A stretch of 64,000 nucleotides of DNA from Chrysoperla carnea (GCF_905475395.1 NC_058337.1:112710368-112774367), one strand, 5' to 3'; positions 50,901 through 62,272 are shown, numbered from the stretch's first letter. Translations and numbers: made by a program. The notes: a model not told the origin generated them from the sequence alone.

Positions 50901-51941
50901 TTATGATAAGTTTTCTTTAAAGGATGCTACGTAAAAATAAAATTTAGGTATGTTTTATCTTATTTTGTCGGGTTAAATATTATCGATTCAAGAAGGTAAG
51001 AAGAAGATTGATATCTTTGAGTGAACAAGAGAGGCTGGGTCTTCATGCAGGGTCGGAAAATTAAAAATACCATTACAAAATTTTACTTAAATGGGTAAAG
51101 AATGGATAAAGTTTCGGTATAAAATTTTTAAATAAATAAAATGACTCATTCATAACAGAAAATTTATTATAAATAGGCTAATTATACACAAAAATTTTAT
51201 GTTGTCTAAGGATAATGATTATTTATAAATTGTAATATAATGTTCATATTTTCAAAGGCAAACGCGTCTAACATTTTTCAGTGCAATACGTGTAAAAGTG
51301 CACAAATGCGTCATCTAATGAAGACTCGATGTCTGAGAAATAAACATGTCTTAAACGTTTAGATCGTCTACGAATTTCCTTATTGTCCCAATTTTCAAAG
51401 TCAGTGATAACTGAGAGAATTTTCCGAATCTTTTCATCAGCAAAAAAATCATTAATTTAAATTTTTTAATAATTCATTTTTTGGAAAATCAAAAAATAAA
51501 ATTTTATAATTTTTCGTTAACATGGAGAAATTTTTCACCCTATGTAAAACGCCTATTGATATTTATCATAGTATTAACGTAAAGGCCAAAAAACCGTCGA
51601 TCAATGGTAACCCGACTTCTTTAGAGGTATAATACTATAATACCGATACATACCAACTAAGATAATATTAGATAACTGTTTATTGTTAAGACAGTTCTAT
51701 TATCCACACTACAGGAGAACGGTACATAATATAACATTATCAAATATTCAAATTTGAGTATAATCACAATTAATTAATTTTACGTGTGAATCGTCCTTGG
51801 ATGTGTTTTCCTTCTGTTAGTTGTCACCATGAATGGATTCATCGTGAGTGATTTCTTCGTAGGTGGACAGACGTGACACCTTAAATACTACACCTGAATC
51901 TATTATAGACCTACTGTACCCTACACTCTTTTTACATTTTT
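47998..51941. other. Gene desert
   Basis: AT-rich. 49,924-50,226 starts AGGGTGTCCCGAAAAAATCA, typical of an end of an interspersed DNA element; the 85-codon minus-strand frame there is read as part of it. No supported gene. Confidence 0.5.
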
Positions 51942-52830
51942 ATACCATGTATGTATGAAATATACATAGTATATACAGTGCAACCTTAATATAACGAACC
52001 TCAATATAACGAATTCCTCGATTTAACAAATTTTTCGCAATCCCCTTGAATTGTCCATAAGAGTCAATATAAAATATACCTCTACATTACGAATTTTTTT
52101 TGCGAACAGTCTCGTTATAACGAATTTTCAACTACATAAAAAATTTAAATACCTCTAAATAACGAAATTCGTCAATTCAAAACCTTTATATAACGTATAA
52201 AGTCCCACCAATATATGACAGTTAGTATACTCCATAGTATGTAATTCATGTCGCGAGAGGTTCCGACACTTTTTTCCTCTTTATAACGAATTTTAGACCA
52301 ACTTAACCTCAATATAACAAACCTCAGTTTAACGAATTACTTGATATAACGAATATTTACTGGTTCCCTTCAGATTCGTTATATCGAGGTTGCACCGTAT
52401 TAACTTTAGTCCCAAGTTTGTAACGCTTAAAAATATTGATGCTACGAAAAAATTTTGGTATAGGTGTTCATAGAATCATCTAATTAGCCCATTTTCGGTT
52501 GTACGTCCGTCCGCCCGTCTGTGAACACGATAACTCAAAAACGAAAAAAGATATCAAGCTGAAATTTTTATAGCGCACTCAGGACGTAAAAAGTGAGGTC
52601 GAGTTTGTAAAAAATTAAAAACTTTTGGTTGAAACATTTTTTTGTAAACATCACTGTTTACTCACGAGGGCACACATTAGATACAAATTTTATAGTATGT
52701 AGGCATTAATATGGGACTATCAGCTATGTATGCGTGACATGTATAGGTAATGTGATGTAGAGTAATCAACACTGTTTTTACATGGTATTTCAACAATTAA
52801 CTGAGACAATTGTTTGTTTTCACTTGTTAA
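51942..52830 (+). repeat. Family A repeat (copy 3), split by a MITE
   Basis: TTTTTATACCATGTATGTAT to TTTCAACAATTAACTGAGAC follows copy 1. It is interrupted after ATACATAGTATA by the 422-bp element at 51,976 and resumes with TTAACTTTAGTCCCAAGTTT, as in the uninterrupted copy 1 (ATACATAGTATATTAAGTTT). Confidence 0.8.
51976..52397. mobile_element. Pogo-like MITE (TIR CAGTGCAACCTNNATATAACGAA), TA target duplication
   Basis: The left end CAGTGCAACCTTAATATAAC and right end GTTATATCGAGGTTGCACCG are inverted repeats of ~24 bp. TA flanks both sides (51974-51975, 52398-52399). Internal copies of the word ATAACGAA/TTCGTTAT occur throughout (TATAACGAATTTT, TATAACGAATTCC, TATAACGAATATT). No transposase. 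The ends match the general pattern of pogo/Tigger-type Tc1-mariner elements (CAGT-G-AACCTCGATATAACGAA). Confidence 0.85.
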
Positions 52831-53664
52831 AAATAATTTTTCTAAGCTGCCGGATACAATTTTTAATCATCTAGATTTATATTAGTAAAATATTATATAA
52901 TTTTAACCCATATAGAATGAATTTCATATAATACATTTATTTTTCATGAATAAAATATAACATTTTAAAACATTATGTGAAAATGTTTAATTAATGTAAA
53001 AGCAAATTTTAATATGTGTGTTCATAAGCAAAATTATAATAATTTATTTTGTTGATTTTCATATCAAATCATTAGTTCACAAAATATATCAGTTGACTAT
53101 TCGTTGTGGGTGAAGTCATGGTAAGAACAATAAAATCGACGCCAGCGCTTCCAGGGGATAATTTTGGGGTTAAAGGATGCTATTATGACTAATTTGCAAT
53201 TTTTTATATGTAAATGTTATAGTAAATGTCAAATTAAAACTATTGAAACACAACAATTAATTAAACTTGTTCCATAATAAATTTGCACTTCTTTAAATTT
53301 CTTAGATAATAATATTAGATTTTCAATGTAAGCCATAAATGCAATCCATACAATTATATATACATCCATACAATTATATTAGTAAAGAAGTGTATCGTTA
53401 CCATGGAAACGCCTCCAATAAAAGTGATACACGGTGCGAATAGCTATAGCGGTTTAATGACATTAAAAATACTAGGATATTTTGAACCGACTTTAATTGA
53501 ACGCTATACAAATCCGTATCCTATTCTGTGTACAAAGTGGTGTATCTTTAATATTACAAAAATATACCATTCGTTAGAATAAAATAAAAAGTTCATATTT
53601 ACAGATTATCGTGAATCATTTTTACGATTCTTAATAATATTAAAAAAATGCAAAGAAATCCCTG
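52831..53664. other. Gene-free stretch
   Basis: AT-rich, with a direct repeat of ACATCCATACAATTATAT near 53,350. Nothing else recognisable. Confidence 0.45.
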
Positions 53665-53885
53665 ACATAAAATCAGGTATGATCGATTCGTTTGTGACAT
53701 CGTGGCTCTTAAACGATTGAGCCGATTTGAATATTTTTGTGTTTGTTTAAAAGGCGATTTTAGCGGTAGTGTTCTTAGTCATGTTTCAAGAAATTCTACT
53801 AAGCCGTTTGAAGATCATCACCTTGTTTTGGGAACGGAACTCTAAACTCACACTCGAAACATAGCTAAGATAACTTGTTTAAAAG
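53665..53885. repeat. Family C repeat, copy 1
   Basis: TCAGGTATGATCGATTCGTT, TTAAACGATTGAGCCGATTT and CACACTCGAAACATAGCTAA occur in the same order as in copies at 58,258 and 61,095. Confidence 0.65.
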
Positions 53886-54899
53886 GCTGTGATTATAATT
53901 ACTCGCCGATTTTAGCGGTTATTATAAATTATGATAAAATTTACGATCTTTAAGCTACCAACAAGATGATAATAATTATAATACAGATGGAAAATTTTAC
54001 TATCTGTATGGTACTATGGTACAGCGAACAATTATAATAGTTTTTGAAATTATCGATATCAGTTAGCCTGTTTTTACAGTACTTGGATAGCAGTATTTAT
54101 CATAAAGTTCACTCCGTGTTACCGAAATAAGTTTTTCTCAATTTTTACTCATTTTATTTGCCCATATGTCAATTTTTATTACATTTTCATATATTATATT
54201 TCACAAATATTTTCCAAAAAAAAGCAAATCAATTAAGTGATGAAAATCATAAGGTTTCATTTATTTTAAGCTACGACATAGATAAAATAAAAGGGTATTG
54301 ATTTTATAAAGGGAGCAATCTTACTAGATTTCGATAAAATAGAAAAAAGTTAGAAACCAAGTCATAAAATTTCTTCCACAAATAGTGTTAAAGAAAACTA
54401 GCAGATATTTATTCTAAAAATACTACTTACTTTCTAACAAAAGAACAAAGGATTCAATTTGATCATTTCATTATATGGACAACACATCATTATTTAAGTG
54501 AATAAAGTTACAGAATATATGTATATAACATTTATACAGATCACTGATCCGATAAAATAAACATATTGAGCTTGTATAACTAGATATATAATATTCGAAA
54601 GATTAGTATTCGAATATTCTAGAAAATAACTTTTTAATGAGACTGACTGATTGAGTATTATAAAAACTAATGAATATCTATGGAAAAACTTTTCCAGAAT
54701 GATAATGATGGCATAAAATCAGCACAGAGATTATGCAACGAAAAAAAAAACAGTAATACAATCTATGAACTAAACATATGTTGTATGGTTATTATTCTAA
54801 GTACTTCCAATTAAGTTTAATAATATTTTTGGGAGAATACATTTTCTATCTTGAAAACCAGTTGTAGGCGAAGATAGCAAGTGAAACTCCCTGATGTCT
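53886..54899. other. Gene-free stretch
   Basis: AT-rich; nothing recognisable. Confidence 0.5.
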
Positions 54900-55185
54900 A
54901 TATATTCTTGTATCCGGTAGCATTGTGTCATTTCTAGCATGCTCGCCGGCTTTACAAATTCCCGAAATGTACTTGTGTTCAGGTACCCATACCAGGTTTA
55001 ATTTTATTTGTTCCACCAGATCGTTGAGAACGTTGAGCAGTTGAGTATTATCTTTGGGGCTAGGTAGGCTGAGCTAAAGGATATTAGTGCTGCTTGGCTG
55101 TCGGTGAAGATACAAATGTCGCTGTACATGAGAGTGTTCAGTCTTTTACATTCACATACCTCGTAAATAGCCATCACTTCGATAA
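54900..55185 (-). pseudogene. Decayed LINE RNase H domain fragment
   Basis: Minus-strand reading gives EVMAIYEVCECKRLNTL, then DICIFTDSQAALIS, then after a frame change DLVEQIKLNLVWVPEH and ISGICKAGEHARNDTMLP. These match in order three conserved blocks of retrotransposon RNase H: the E-containing helix, the FTDSQAAL strand with the catalytic D, and the VWVPGH..I.GN..AD end, here with G-to-E and D-to-H changes. The domain type is found in Jockey/I/R1-group LINEs. Frame breaks and lost residues show it is dead. Reverse transcriptase is not seen nearby. Confidence 0.7.
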
Positions 55186-56484
55186 TTTATTATTATTTTG
55201 ATCTAAAAATTACAAAATTTATTAGAACGTATTGCCATATATATTTCAAGTGATATGCTGAAAACGATTTTTCGAAAGCAATGATAGCTGGTGTATATCT
55301 TTTCTTGTGATAATTTCGATTCAAAATTTACCAATTTTAAGCTTGAGCCGTATGAGGCTGATGTTCCGAGACTAAGTTTCCTTTAAACTCAATAATTACA
55401 ATTGTTTTTCTTGTTGATTGGAGTTATTGGAAGTATTCCAATGGAAGTAGTAAATTACAATTAAATTGAAAAATTATATTTATGAAAAATATTCTTCATT
55501 ATTTTCGTTTGACTATTATTTTCTTATTAAAATGAATAAGATATATTACCTATCAGTCTATAGTTTTTTCTCTCTCTCTTATTTAATGAAATGTCAAGAT
55601 TATGTTATACATTAGCTTTAAAAAAATTTCTTTTAAATTATATTCTTATTTCAAAAATATGAAATAAAGAAAAACCGATTAAATATGTATCAATATTATT
55701 ATACACACGATTCAGTAAAAAGCGAAAACACATTTTTATCCACCTTTATGTTTCCTCTTCTCCAAGATTCTTAATTTTTTTTAATGATTTTAGAAAGGCT
55801 GCAACTTCGAGAATAATGGTCGTATTGAGAAGAAATAGAAGTATTGGAAGAAATTTTTCAGCTTGAAGTTTTCAAAAGAACAATGTTTTTTTGTATCACG
55901 CTCGATGCTATCAAAAGGAATAGCGCGAAGAAAAATCAATAGTGGGTAATTTGGCCAAATTATTAAGCTTGAATTTCGAATTTTTAGTCTCTGAGAGATA
56001 GCAGCTATTGAAGAGAAAAGTCACCTTTTTTTTGATCATCGATATCTGGTGAATTGAATATCGTACAGGAAAAAAAAATTAGAATATAAAGATCAAAATT
56101 ATCCATTGGTAGCGATGGAGCCCATTTGATTGTCCCTGCCATGACTAGGCACCCAACGAATAGACAGTTTTTTTTTGCAATATCAATATTGGAAAAATTA
56201 AAAATAAAAGATTTTTTCTGCTGTTTTGAAACATGTGTCACAACTAAGTAAGTATTGCGAAACTAAGTGCCAGGGTAATTTTGGATTTAAGGCATGATTT
56301 TTTTTAAATAGAAAGTTAAACTAAGAGTAAAATGAATGAGTTCAAAAGTAGGCATATTAAACATTGGTCTTATGAGAAGACGGTAAATGATATATTTTCA
56401 TAGATTTCACCAAAACTAGCCGGTGTATGAGCAAGGTAGTGGGGACATAAACTAAAATAAATATATATTTTAAATTTTGATGGT
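55186..56484. other. Gene-free stretch
   Basis: AT-rich; a 78-codon minus frame (56,005-56,241) is unsupported. Confidence 0.5.
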
Positions 56485-56745
56485 GAATTATGTTATAACT
56501 TGACAATATAAGACGAAAAGTAGGAATACAATTTTTCGATATCTAGAATTATTTTCAAAATATTGAAAATTGAAAATTTTGTGTAATTATTTAGCTTTCG
56601 ATATTTCGAAAACCAAGGCAGATATCGAAATATTGTATTCTAATTTTTCGTCTACATTCATGAAATTATAACAAAATTTATCATCAAAGTTGAAAATAAG
56701 GTACAAGTAATTTCAACCGCAAGCCTAAACTTGCCTTGGCGCTCA
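56485..56745. repeat. Family D fold-back repeat, copy 3
   Basis: AGACGAAAAGTAGGAATACA with TTTTTCGATATC is mirrored by CAGATATCGAAATATTGTAT and TAATTTTTCGTCTACATTC. It is the cleanest of the three copies. It ends near GCCTTGGCGCTCATACTACC, a word shared with copy 2 (GCCTTGGCACTCTTACTACC). Confidence 0.75.
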
Positions 56746-58257
56746 TACTACCTTAATTTTTAAATATACAGAATACTGTATGGAATCATTATTAGCTCAG
56801 TTTTTACGACTACTTCTTCTTCTTCTTTACGACTGCGATTCGTATTTCTAAGAATTGAACTTTATAATTGATAGATACGGAATGCTCTAGATATAAAAAA
56901 ATTTATTTAAAAAAAAGAGTCAACATTTCTGACATTTTATTACGAATATGGAAACAAAAATAATTACATAAATTAGACTGTCACGTGAATATCAATTTTA
57001 ATCTTCTAAATGTATCAGATATTCATTCTTTCTTATGTGATATATTTTTGTGAAAATTTATCTTTCCTTCACCATTCGCAGTGTTGTTATATGAAAAATA
57101 TGAACGAACGAGGTCATACATCTTTCCATTTTCTTTACAGTTCCATTAAAATTCCATCATATCATTTTTGTGTATACTGTACAAATTTAAAATACAAAAT
57201 GTAATTTGTTAATACATTTGTTTTTTTTTTCTTAGTTTAAACTTTATTTAGAAATTGTGTCTACACCCAATTTTTTAACACAATTTCTTTTTTTTTTTGG
57301 TGTCCTGAGAAGAAATGCTTTAGGTATAGTGCACGTTAGGTATGTGGATAATAATTTTAAACTAAGATCGCCGCCGAAATTGTTTTTCAAATTTAAAACG
57401 TGTTTTTTTTGAACCTACATTTTACGATGTGCTTGACATGATATCATTTCAAGCAATTTTAATCGACCGATTCCTTTAAAATTTGTTGGGAATATTCTTT
57501 ATAAATCTCTCTAGCGTCTGAAACTTTGATTTAAAAAAATCATCAATTCAACTTTGAGTAGGTATTTTTTTATTAAGAATTTTTCAGTCTTTTTTTTTTG
57601 GATCATTACTAGGGCTGAAGTCGTGTTTTTTTTATAGCTCCCGCTTCACCGGCCAGTAATTCAAATAATTTTTAATTTTGTAATTGTTGAAATTGATGAC
57701 GTATTAATATGTGAGCTGTCAATTGGTGACAATTTGATGTACTATTAAAACTACTAAAATTCTCTTTTCCACTTAATCATAGCCACCAATTTCGAAATTA
57801 AAATGAAAAGTTAATAGGAATAATGTCCCATTATTGAGCTAGCCTTACATAAGCTCATGTCGATCTTTTTATCAGTGAAACAGTTATTGTCTTTTATTTT
57901 GTAACTCTTGTAAAAGTATTTTAATAAATTAAAATAATAATAATAATATTAAATAGTTATTATTAAACTATCAAGTTTTTTAATTAATAAATAGTTTTAT
58001 AATATTTTCCATTTAAATTTTAATTAATTATAATATTTAAATAATAATAAATATTAAATATTAAGTGGATACTACAATATTTTCATAATATTAGCAGCCA
58101 TTGAAAGAATTTGCTTGAAAGGATTATAATTAAAATATAATTTTAATAATTCCCTTCGTAGAGAAATTACTAAGATAGTTTTCATTATTTAATAAATATT
58201 TAAAATTGTACATGATGCTGTATTAAAAATAATTCAAAACATTTCTCTCTTCGACAC
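56746..58257. other. Gene-free stretch
   Basis: Very AT-rich, including an AAT/ATT-repeat zone at 57,930-58,080. Confidence 0.5.
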
Positions 58258-58560
58258 AAAATCAGGTCTGACCAATTCGTTTGTGACTTCGTAGCTCCTA
58301 AACGGGTGAACCGATTTTAATTTGTTTTTTTTGGGAAAGAAAATCTTTTCAGTCGTTTGAAAAAGATCATCGTCTTTTCTAGTTGTTTTTGAGTACGGAA
58401 CCCTAAACTTGCACTTGAAACATAGCTAAGAACACATTTCATTAAATTACTTTTCAAACTAAACAAAAAAAAATCAAAATCGGTTCACCCGTTTAGGCGC
58501 TACGATGCCACAGAGAGGCAGGCAGATAGACACAACGTATACGAATTTTCATTAAGGGCA
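58258..58560. repeat. Family C fold-back repeat, copy 2 (cleanest)
   Basis: The left arm GTAGCTCCTAAACGGGTGAA / CCGATTTTAATTTG is mirrored by AAATCAAAATCGGTTCACCC / GTTTAGGCGCTACGATGCCA about 170 bp later. The arms are ~40 bp. It is widespread in this window (39,329; 53,665; 61,095). It looks like a non-autonomous element; no coding. Confidence 0.75.
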
Positions 58561-58708
58561 TGAGTGTAGAACCACAAATACTGTTAACCCCAAACAGAAA
58601 AATAACGGACTCAAACAAGGTTAGATTTACAATAAATATGAGATGATTCATGGCGAAGCTCTCTCTTTTTAGTTTCTTTAACTATTGTTTGGGGCGATTT
58701 TTTAAATG

Positions 58709-58790
58709 CAGCAGAGCCTCGATAGTCGGAAGACTCGATAATTGGTAACGTCCAGTAATGGGAACACTTTTTCGCCTTCATCTCCGCATT
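58709..58790. mobile_element. Pogo-like terminal fragment, family E copy 2
   Basis: CAGCAGAGCCTCGATAGTCG, AAGACTCGATAATTGG and CCAGTAATGGGAACACTTTT follow the order of the fragment at 26,057-26,250. Only the end is left. Confidence 0.5.
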
Positions 58791-59277
58791 ATTCACACCG
58801 CTATCTATCAATCACTCAAAAATGATATTGTTTGTTTGTATATACATCTAATATGATATCATGATTCTAAAAGCAATATATCGCAATAATATGTATTTAA
58901 TGTTGTGCGTACACGTATACAGTCTCGTTTATAAATATATACATTCCAATTAAATGGTTTATTTTATTGATTTTTCCTGATTATGAAAACTTTTACAATA
59001 AGCACTGGGTATAAAAAGTAATCGACTGTATAATATTTAGTCTTCATATTATAAAGTAGGTACGTTTAATAATGTTTTCCTCTCAGATTACGATGTATAT
59101 TATTATGATTTAAGTCGATCTTACTTACATGAGATGATAAATATTCGTACCAGCATAAATTACAGACAAAAATTATTACCATCATTTAAACCTTCCTCTC
59201 ATACCTAAAATTTGTACTGAATATATATTTTAAGAAAAAAGAAAATTTTCTTCTATATTTTTATTTATTTATAGTTT
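58791..59277. other. Gene-free stretch
   Basis: AT-rich; nothing recognisable. Confidence 0.5.
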
Positions 59278-59400
59278 TACTAGAGTGATAGCCACCCGCT
59301 TTGCTGGGTTTAAAAGTTTAAAAGATTGATAAAGATTGCTCTCGCTTATCCCCTTTCTAAACACTCGAAATAATCGTAAGGATTGTTTAACACAGGTAAA
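59278..59400. repeat. Family B repeat (copy 4, short)
   Basis: ACTAGAGTGATAGCCACCCG then CTTTGCTGGGTTTAAAAG, and CCCCTTTCTAAACACTCGAA, match family B at 2,510 and 14,460. Confidence 0.55.
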
Positions 59401-59944
59401 ATATATGTATGGCTTTCTATTTTTTTAAATGTTTAATAGTCTTAATTATTCATTGAGTATATCAGAAAAAATTGAGTATATCAGAAATCTGTAAATTATG
59501 GTAATGCCAAATGATAACTTTTACAGAAATATGTAATTTATGGAAATGTCAAATTTAATTTATTTTTAATTTTTTTAAAATATATCATTATAAATTATAT
59601 CTCATGTGTTTTTCTGAAGTACGGCGTATATTGCTGTGCAGTTTCATTAAAATCATTCCTTAGTTTTAGCGTGAAAGCGCAACAAACAAACAAACAAATA
59701 AACAAACGAACAAACATGCTTACTTTCGCATTTATAATAAATAGAGATGCATAAAGTATTTCAAATTGACAAGAAAATAATTCAACAGTTATCACTCTTT
59801 CTTTTTGTTTTTGTAAAATAAAAATAAAAAAGTTTAACTTTCCACGGTTGGTTTATGAAGTTTTCAATTTCCTCGTTTTGGCTATAAGATCCTTAAAGTA
59901 TAGAACGAACAATTTTACTAGTTTTGATTTATTTTAATTCATTT
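59401..59944. other. Gene-free stretch upstream of the Gr array
   Basis: AT-rich. A CAAACAAACAAACAAATAAA microsatellite lies at ~59,682-59,715; the 66-codon minus frame crossing it is an artefact. Confidence 0.5.
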
Positions 59945-60070
59945 ATGATTAAACACGATTACATTTAATCAAGGTTTAACCGATAAAAAATAAATTCGAA
60001 TACGAAATATCAAAAATTTTTTGTGATTTTTATTCTAAATGTGGTATCATTTAAATCAATTTTAAGATTA
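59945..60070 (+). pseudogene. Relic of a Gr-like first exon (unit 0)
   Basis: It aligns with codons ~15-58 of the intact exon at 60,374: ATTACATTTAATCAAGGTTT, AACCGATAAAAAATAA, TTCGAATACGAAATATCAAA, TTTTTATTCTAAATGTGGTA, TCATTT. Relative to the intact copies it has a deletion after GLTDKK giving a stop and shifted frame, plus further stops. No start codon or later part remains. It shows the array once had another unit on its left. Confidence 0.75.
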
Positions 60071-60151
60071 GAAGGATTAAAATAGAATTTGAAAAGATAA
60101 CTTGTCAATTGTAGATTTATTCATAGACAAGCCAAGTTTGGGTCTCCGTTT

Positions 60152-60373
60152 AGGGCACGTTCATAGAGAAAAAATAATTGCACGAAAAAGATAATTATTA
60201 GAAAATCGATCGTCAAAAAATAAATTAATCATATAAATTATCGAAATTAAATACTAATTTTTACTTTTGTATTCATCAATCTAATATGTTGATAAATAAT
60301 TATTTTTGATTGAATTCGTTAAATGTCAATCATAAATTTTAGTAGTAGGTAATTTTTTTCGATTACTGTTTAA
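60152..60373 (+). promoter_or_regulatory. Duplicated 5' flank of Gr unit 1
   Basis: About 220 bp just upstream of the first ATG match 61,448-61,657 upstream of unit 2: ATAATTG(C)ACGAAAAAGATA, TTATTAGAAAATCGATCG, TTAATCATAT, TTATCGAAATTAAAT, ATTCATCAATCTAATATGTT, TTGAATTCGTT. The duplication thus included upstream DNA, which may hold the promoter or, if these are alternative exons, a separate promoter for each. No TATA box or initiator can be singled out. Confidence 0.55.
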
Positions 60374-60965
60374 ATGACTGAAATGGAAGAACATAATATT
60401 TTTAAATCCTTAAAAATGTTTAATTCAATTACCTTCATTCAAGGTTTAACCGACAAAAAATTAATAGATTCGAAAACGAAATATCAAAACTTTCTAGTAA
60501 TTTTTATTCTGACTGTGTTATCATTTGTAATGACTTTAATGAAATTTAATATTTATATATTGTATGAAGAACCCATTCGTGCAATTTACGTTTTATTCGA
60601 AACAATCTATTTACATTTAGAAGTTGTAATTTTTCTGATATATAATGCGAAAAAAAGTGATGACTTATATGAATTATTTCAAGAAATTAATAAAATTGAT
60701 CGAAAACTTCAGTTAAACGTTTTAAGTAAAAAATTAATGTATAAATTAAGCGAAGTTTGGATTGTTCGTTTTGCAATGGCATTTTTTTTCATCAGTGCAA
60801 TCATATTTATTTTGGAGAGTTTTATAAATTACGCTTTTGATTTAGAATCAGTGGCAAGTGTATTTATCTTTTGTGTAAGCGTTTCGAACACTTATCAGTT
60901 ATTAAAAGTACAAATTTTTGTTTATCTAATTGTGTTGAATAAACGCGCGATATTATTTCATGAAG
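60374..60965 (+). CDS. Gustatory-receptor-like first exon, unit 1
   Basis: It encodes the N-terminal half of an insect seven-transmembrane chemoreceptor (Gr, 7tm_7 type), expected in the membrane of taste neurons. 592 nt, 197 codons plus one base, from ATG (MTEMEEHNIFKSLKMFN) to the donor GAAG|GTAAAT; unspliced, the frame stops at 60,991. Four hydrophobic helices: ~41-66, ~76-96 (YLHLEVVIFLIYN), ~134-160 and ~167-190. The loop ELFQEINKIDRKLQLN and the end LLKVQIFVYLIVLNKRAILF fit the Gr pattern before the large inner loop. The C-terminal half with the TYhhhhhQF motif is not found before the next unit, so the exon is incomplete alone. It is about 70% identical to unit 2. Gr rather than Or is favoured by loop pattern, not proven. 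Confidence 0.75.
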
Positions 60966-61094
60966 GTAAATTTAATGTAAATTTGCGATAAATTTTTGAA
61001 TTTTAGCACCTCTAGTATAAAAACATTTTTTTACCGTCTCTTTAAGCCCTATACTGGAAAGTTAATAATATAGTTAAAAATTTAATGAGGCTTC

Positions 61095-61410
61095 TACATA
61101 CAGTCAGGTCTGATCGATTCTCGTGCAACATAGTAGTTCCTAAACGGATTATTCGATTTTGATTTTTTGCTTTTGTTTAAAAAGTAATTTGATTGACAAT
61201 GTTCTTAGCTATGCTTCAAGAAAATCTGCTCTTTCGTTAGAAAATTACCAAAAAGTTGTTTTGAATACATAGCCTTAAACTGACACTTGAAACATCGCTA
61301 AGAACACTCTCGATCAAATTACCTTGCAAAAAAAAAAAAAAAAAAACAGGCTCATCCGTTTATGAGCTACGATGTCACAGACTGACACACAGATACATAG
61401 ATGCGTTAAA
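61095..61410. repeat. Family C repeat, copy 3, between Gr units 1 and 2
   Basis: TCAGGTCTGATCGATTCTCG, CCTAAACGGATTATTCGATT, CTGACACTTGAAACATCGCT and CATCCGTTTATGAGCTACGA occur in family C order. It contains an A(18)-type run at ~61,330. It occupies most of the spacer where 3' exons of unit 1 would be expected. Confidence 0.65.
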
Positions 61411-61447
61411 CCTTAAACACTAGCTACATACAATGGGATATGAAAAA

Positions 61448-61657
61448 AGGACACGTTTAAAGATAAAATAATTGCCCGAAAAAGATAATTATTAGAAAAT
61501 CGATCGTTAATAAATAAATTAATCATATTATTATCGAAATTAAATTCTATTTTTTACTTTTGGATTCATCAATCTAATATGTTTGTAAATAATTATTTTT
61601 TAATTGAATTCGTTATATGTCAATCATGATAAGTATTTTTGTCCGACTACTGTTGCA
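61448..61657 (+). promoter_or_regulatory. Duplicated 5' flank of Gr unit 2
   Basis: Counterpart of 60,152-60,373; same words in the same order with about 10% differences by eye. It contains a TTG-started extension of the unit 2 frame (from 61,604), which I reject in favour of the ATG at 61,658 that aligns with unit 1. Confidence 0.55.
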
Positions 61658-62249
61658 ATGACTATAATGGAAGAAAATAATATTTTTAAATCTTTAAAAT
61701 TTTTTAATACAATTACTTTCATTCATGGTTTAACCGATAAAAAGTTAATTAATTCGAAAACGAAATACCAAAACTTTCTTGTAATTTTTATTCTGAATGT
61801 GTTATCATTCTTAATAATTTTAATAAAATTCTATATTGAATTATTTTATGAAAAATCTATTAATGCAATTTTTAATTTATTCGAAACAATCTATTTACAT
61901 TTGTCAGTTGTAATTTTTCTGATATATAATGTGCATAATCGTGATAAATTATTTGAAATATTTCAAGAAATTAATAAAATTGATCAACAACTTCAGTTAA
62001 ATATTTTAAGTAAAAAATTAATGTACAAAGTATATGATGTTTCGGTTGTTCGTTTTGCAATGGTATTATTTTTTTTCATCGGTGGTGTAGTAAATATTTT
62101 GTTACATATTATGGATTTAATGGATTTAGAATCAGTGGCAATTTTACTTATCTTTAGTGTAAGCGTTTTTAACACTTTTCAGTTATTAAAAGTACAAATG
62201 TTCGTTTATTTAATTGTCTTTAATAAACGCGCACAATTATTTCATGAAG
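61658..62249 (+). CDS. Gustatory-receptor-like first exon, unit 2
   Basis: Same design as unit 1 and the same length: 592 nt, phase 1, donor GAAG|GTAAAT at 62,249/62,250. The start MTIMEENNIFKSLKFFN aligns with unit 1; without splicing the frame ends at 62,272. Helices fall at the same positions. Conserved blocks are GLTDKKLI.SKTKYQNFLVI, FETIYLHL.VVIFLIYN, FQEINKID..LQLN.LSKKL and RFAM..FF. Differences gather in the extracellular/ligand-side stretches (IELFYEKSINAIFN, GGVVNILLHIMDLMD), as expected for receptors diverging in specificity. No C-terminal exon is seen between here and unit 3. It is probably an alternative first exon or a separate gene with distant 3' exons. Confidence 0.75.
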
Positions 62250-62272
62250 GTAAATTTGATGCAATTCTCTAA

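Noticed and set aside
61604..61657. 18-codon N-terminal extension of Gr unit 2
   Set aside because: Starts at TTG; the ATG at 61,658 aligns with unit 1.
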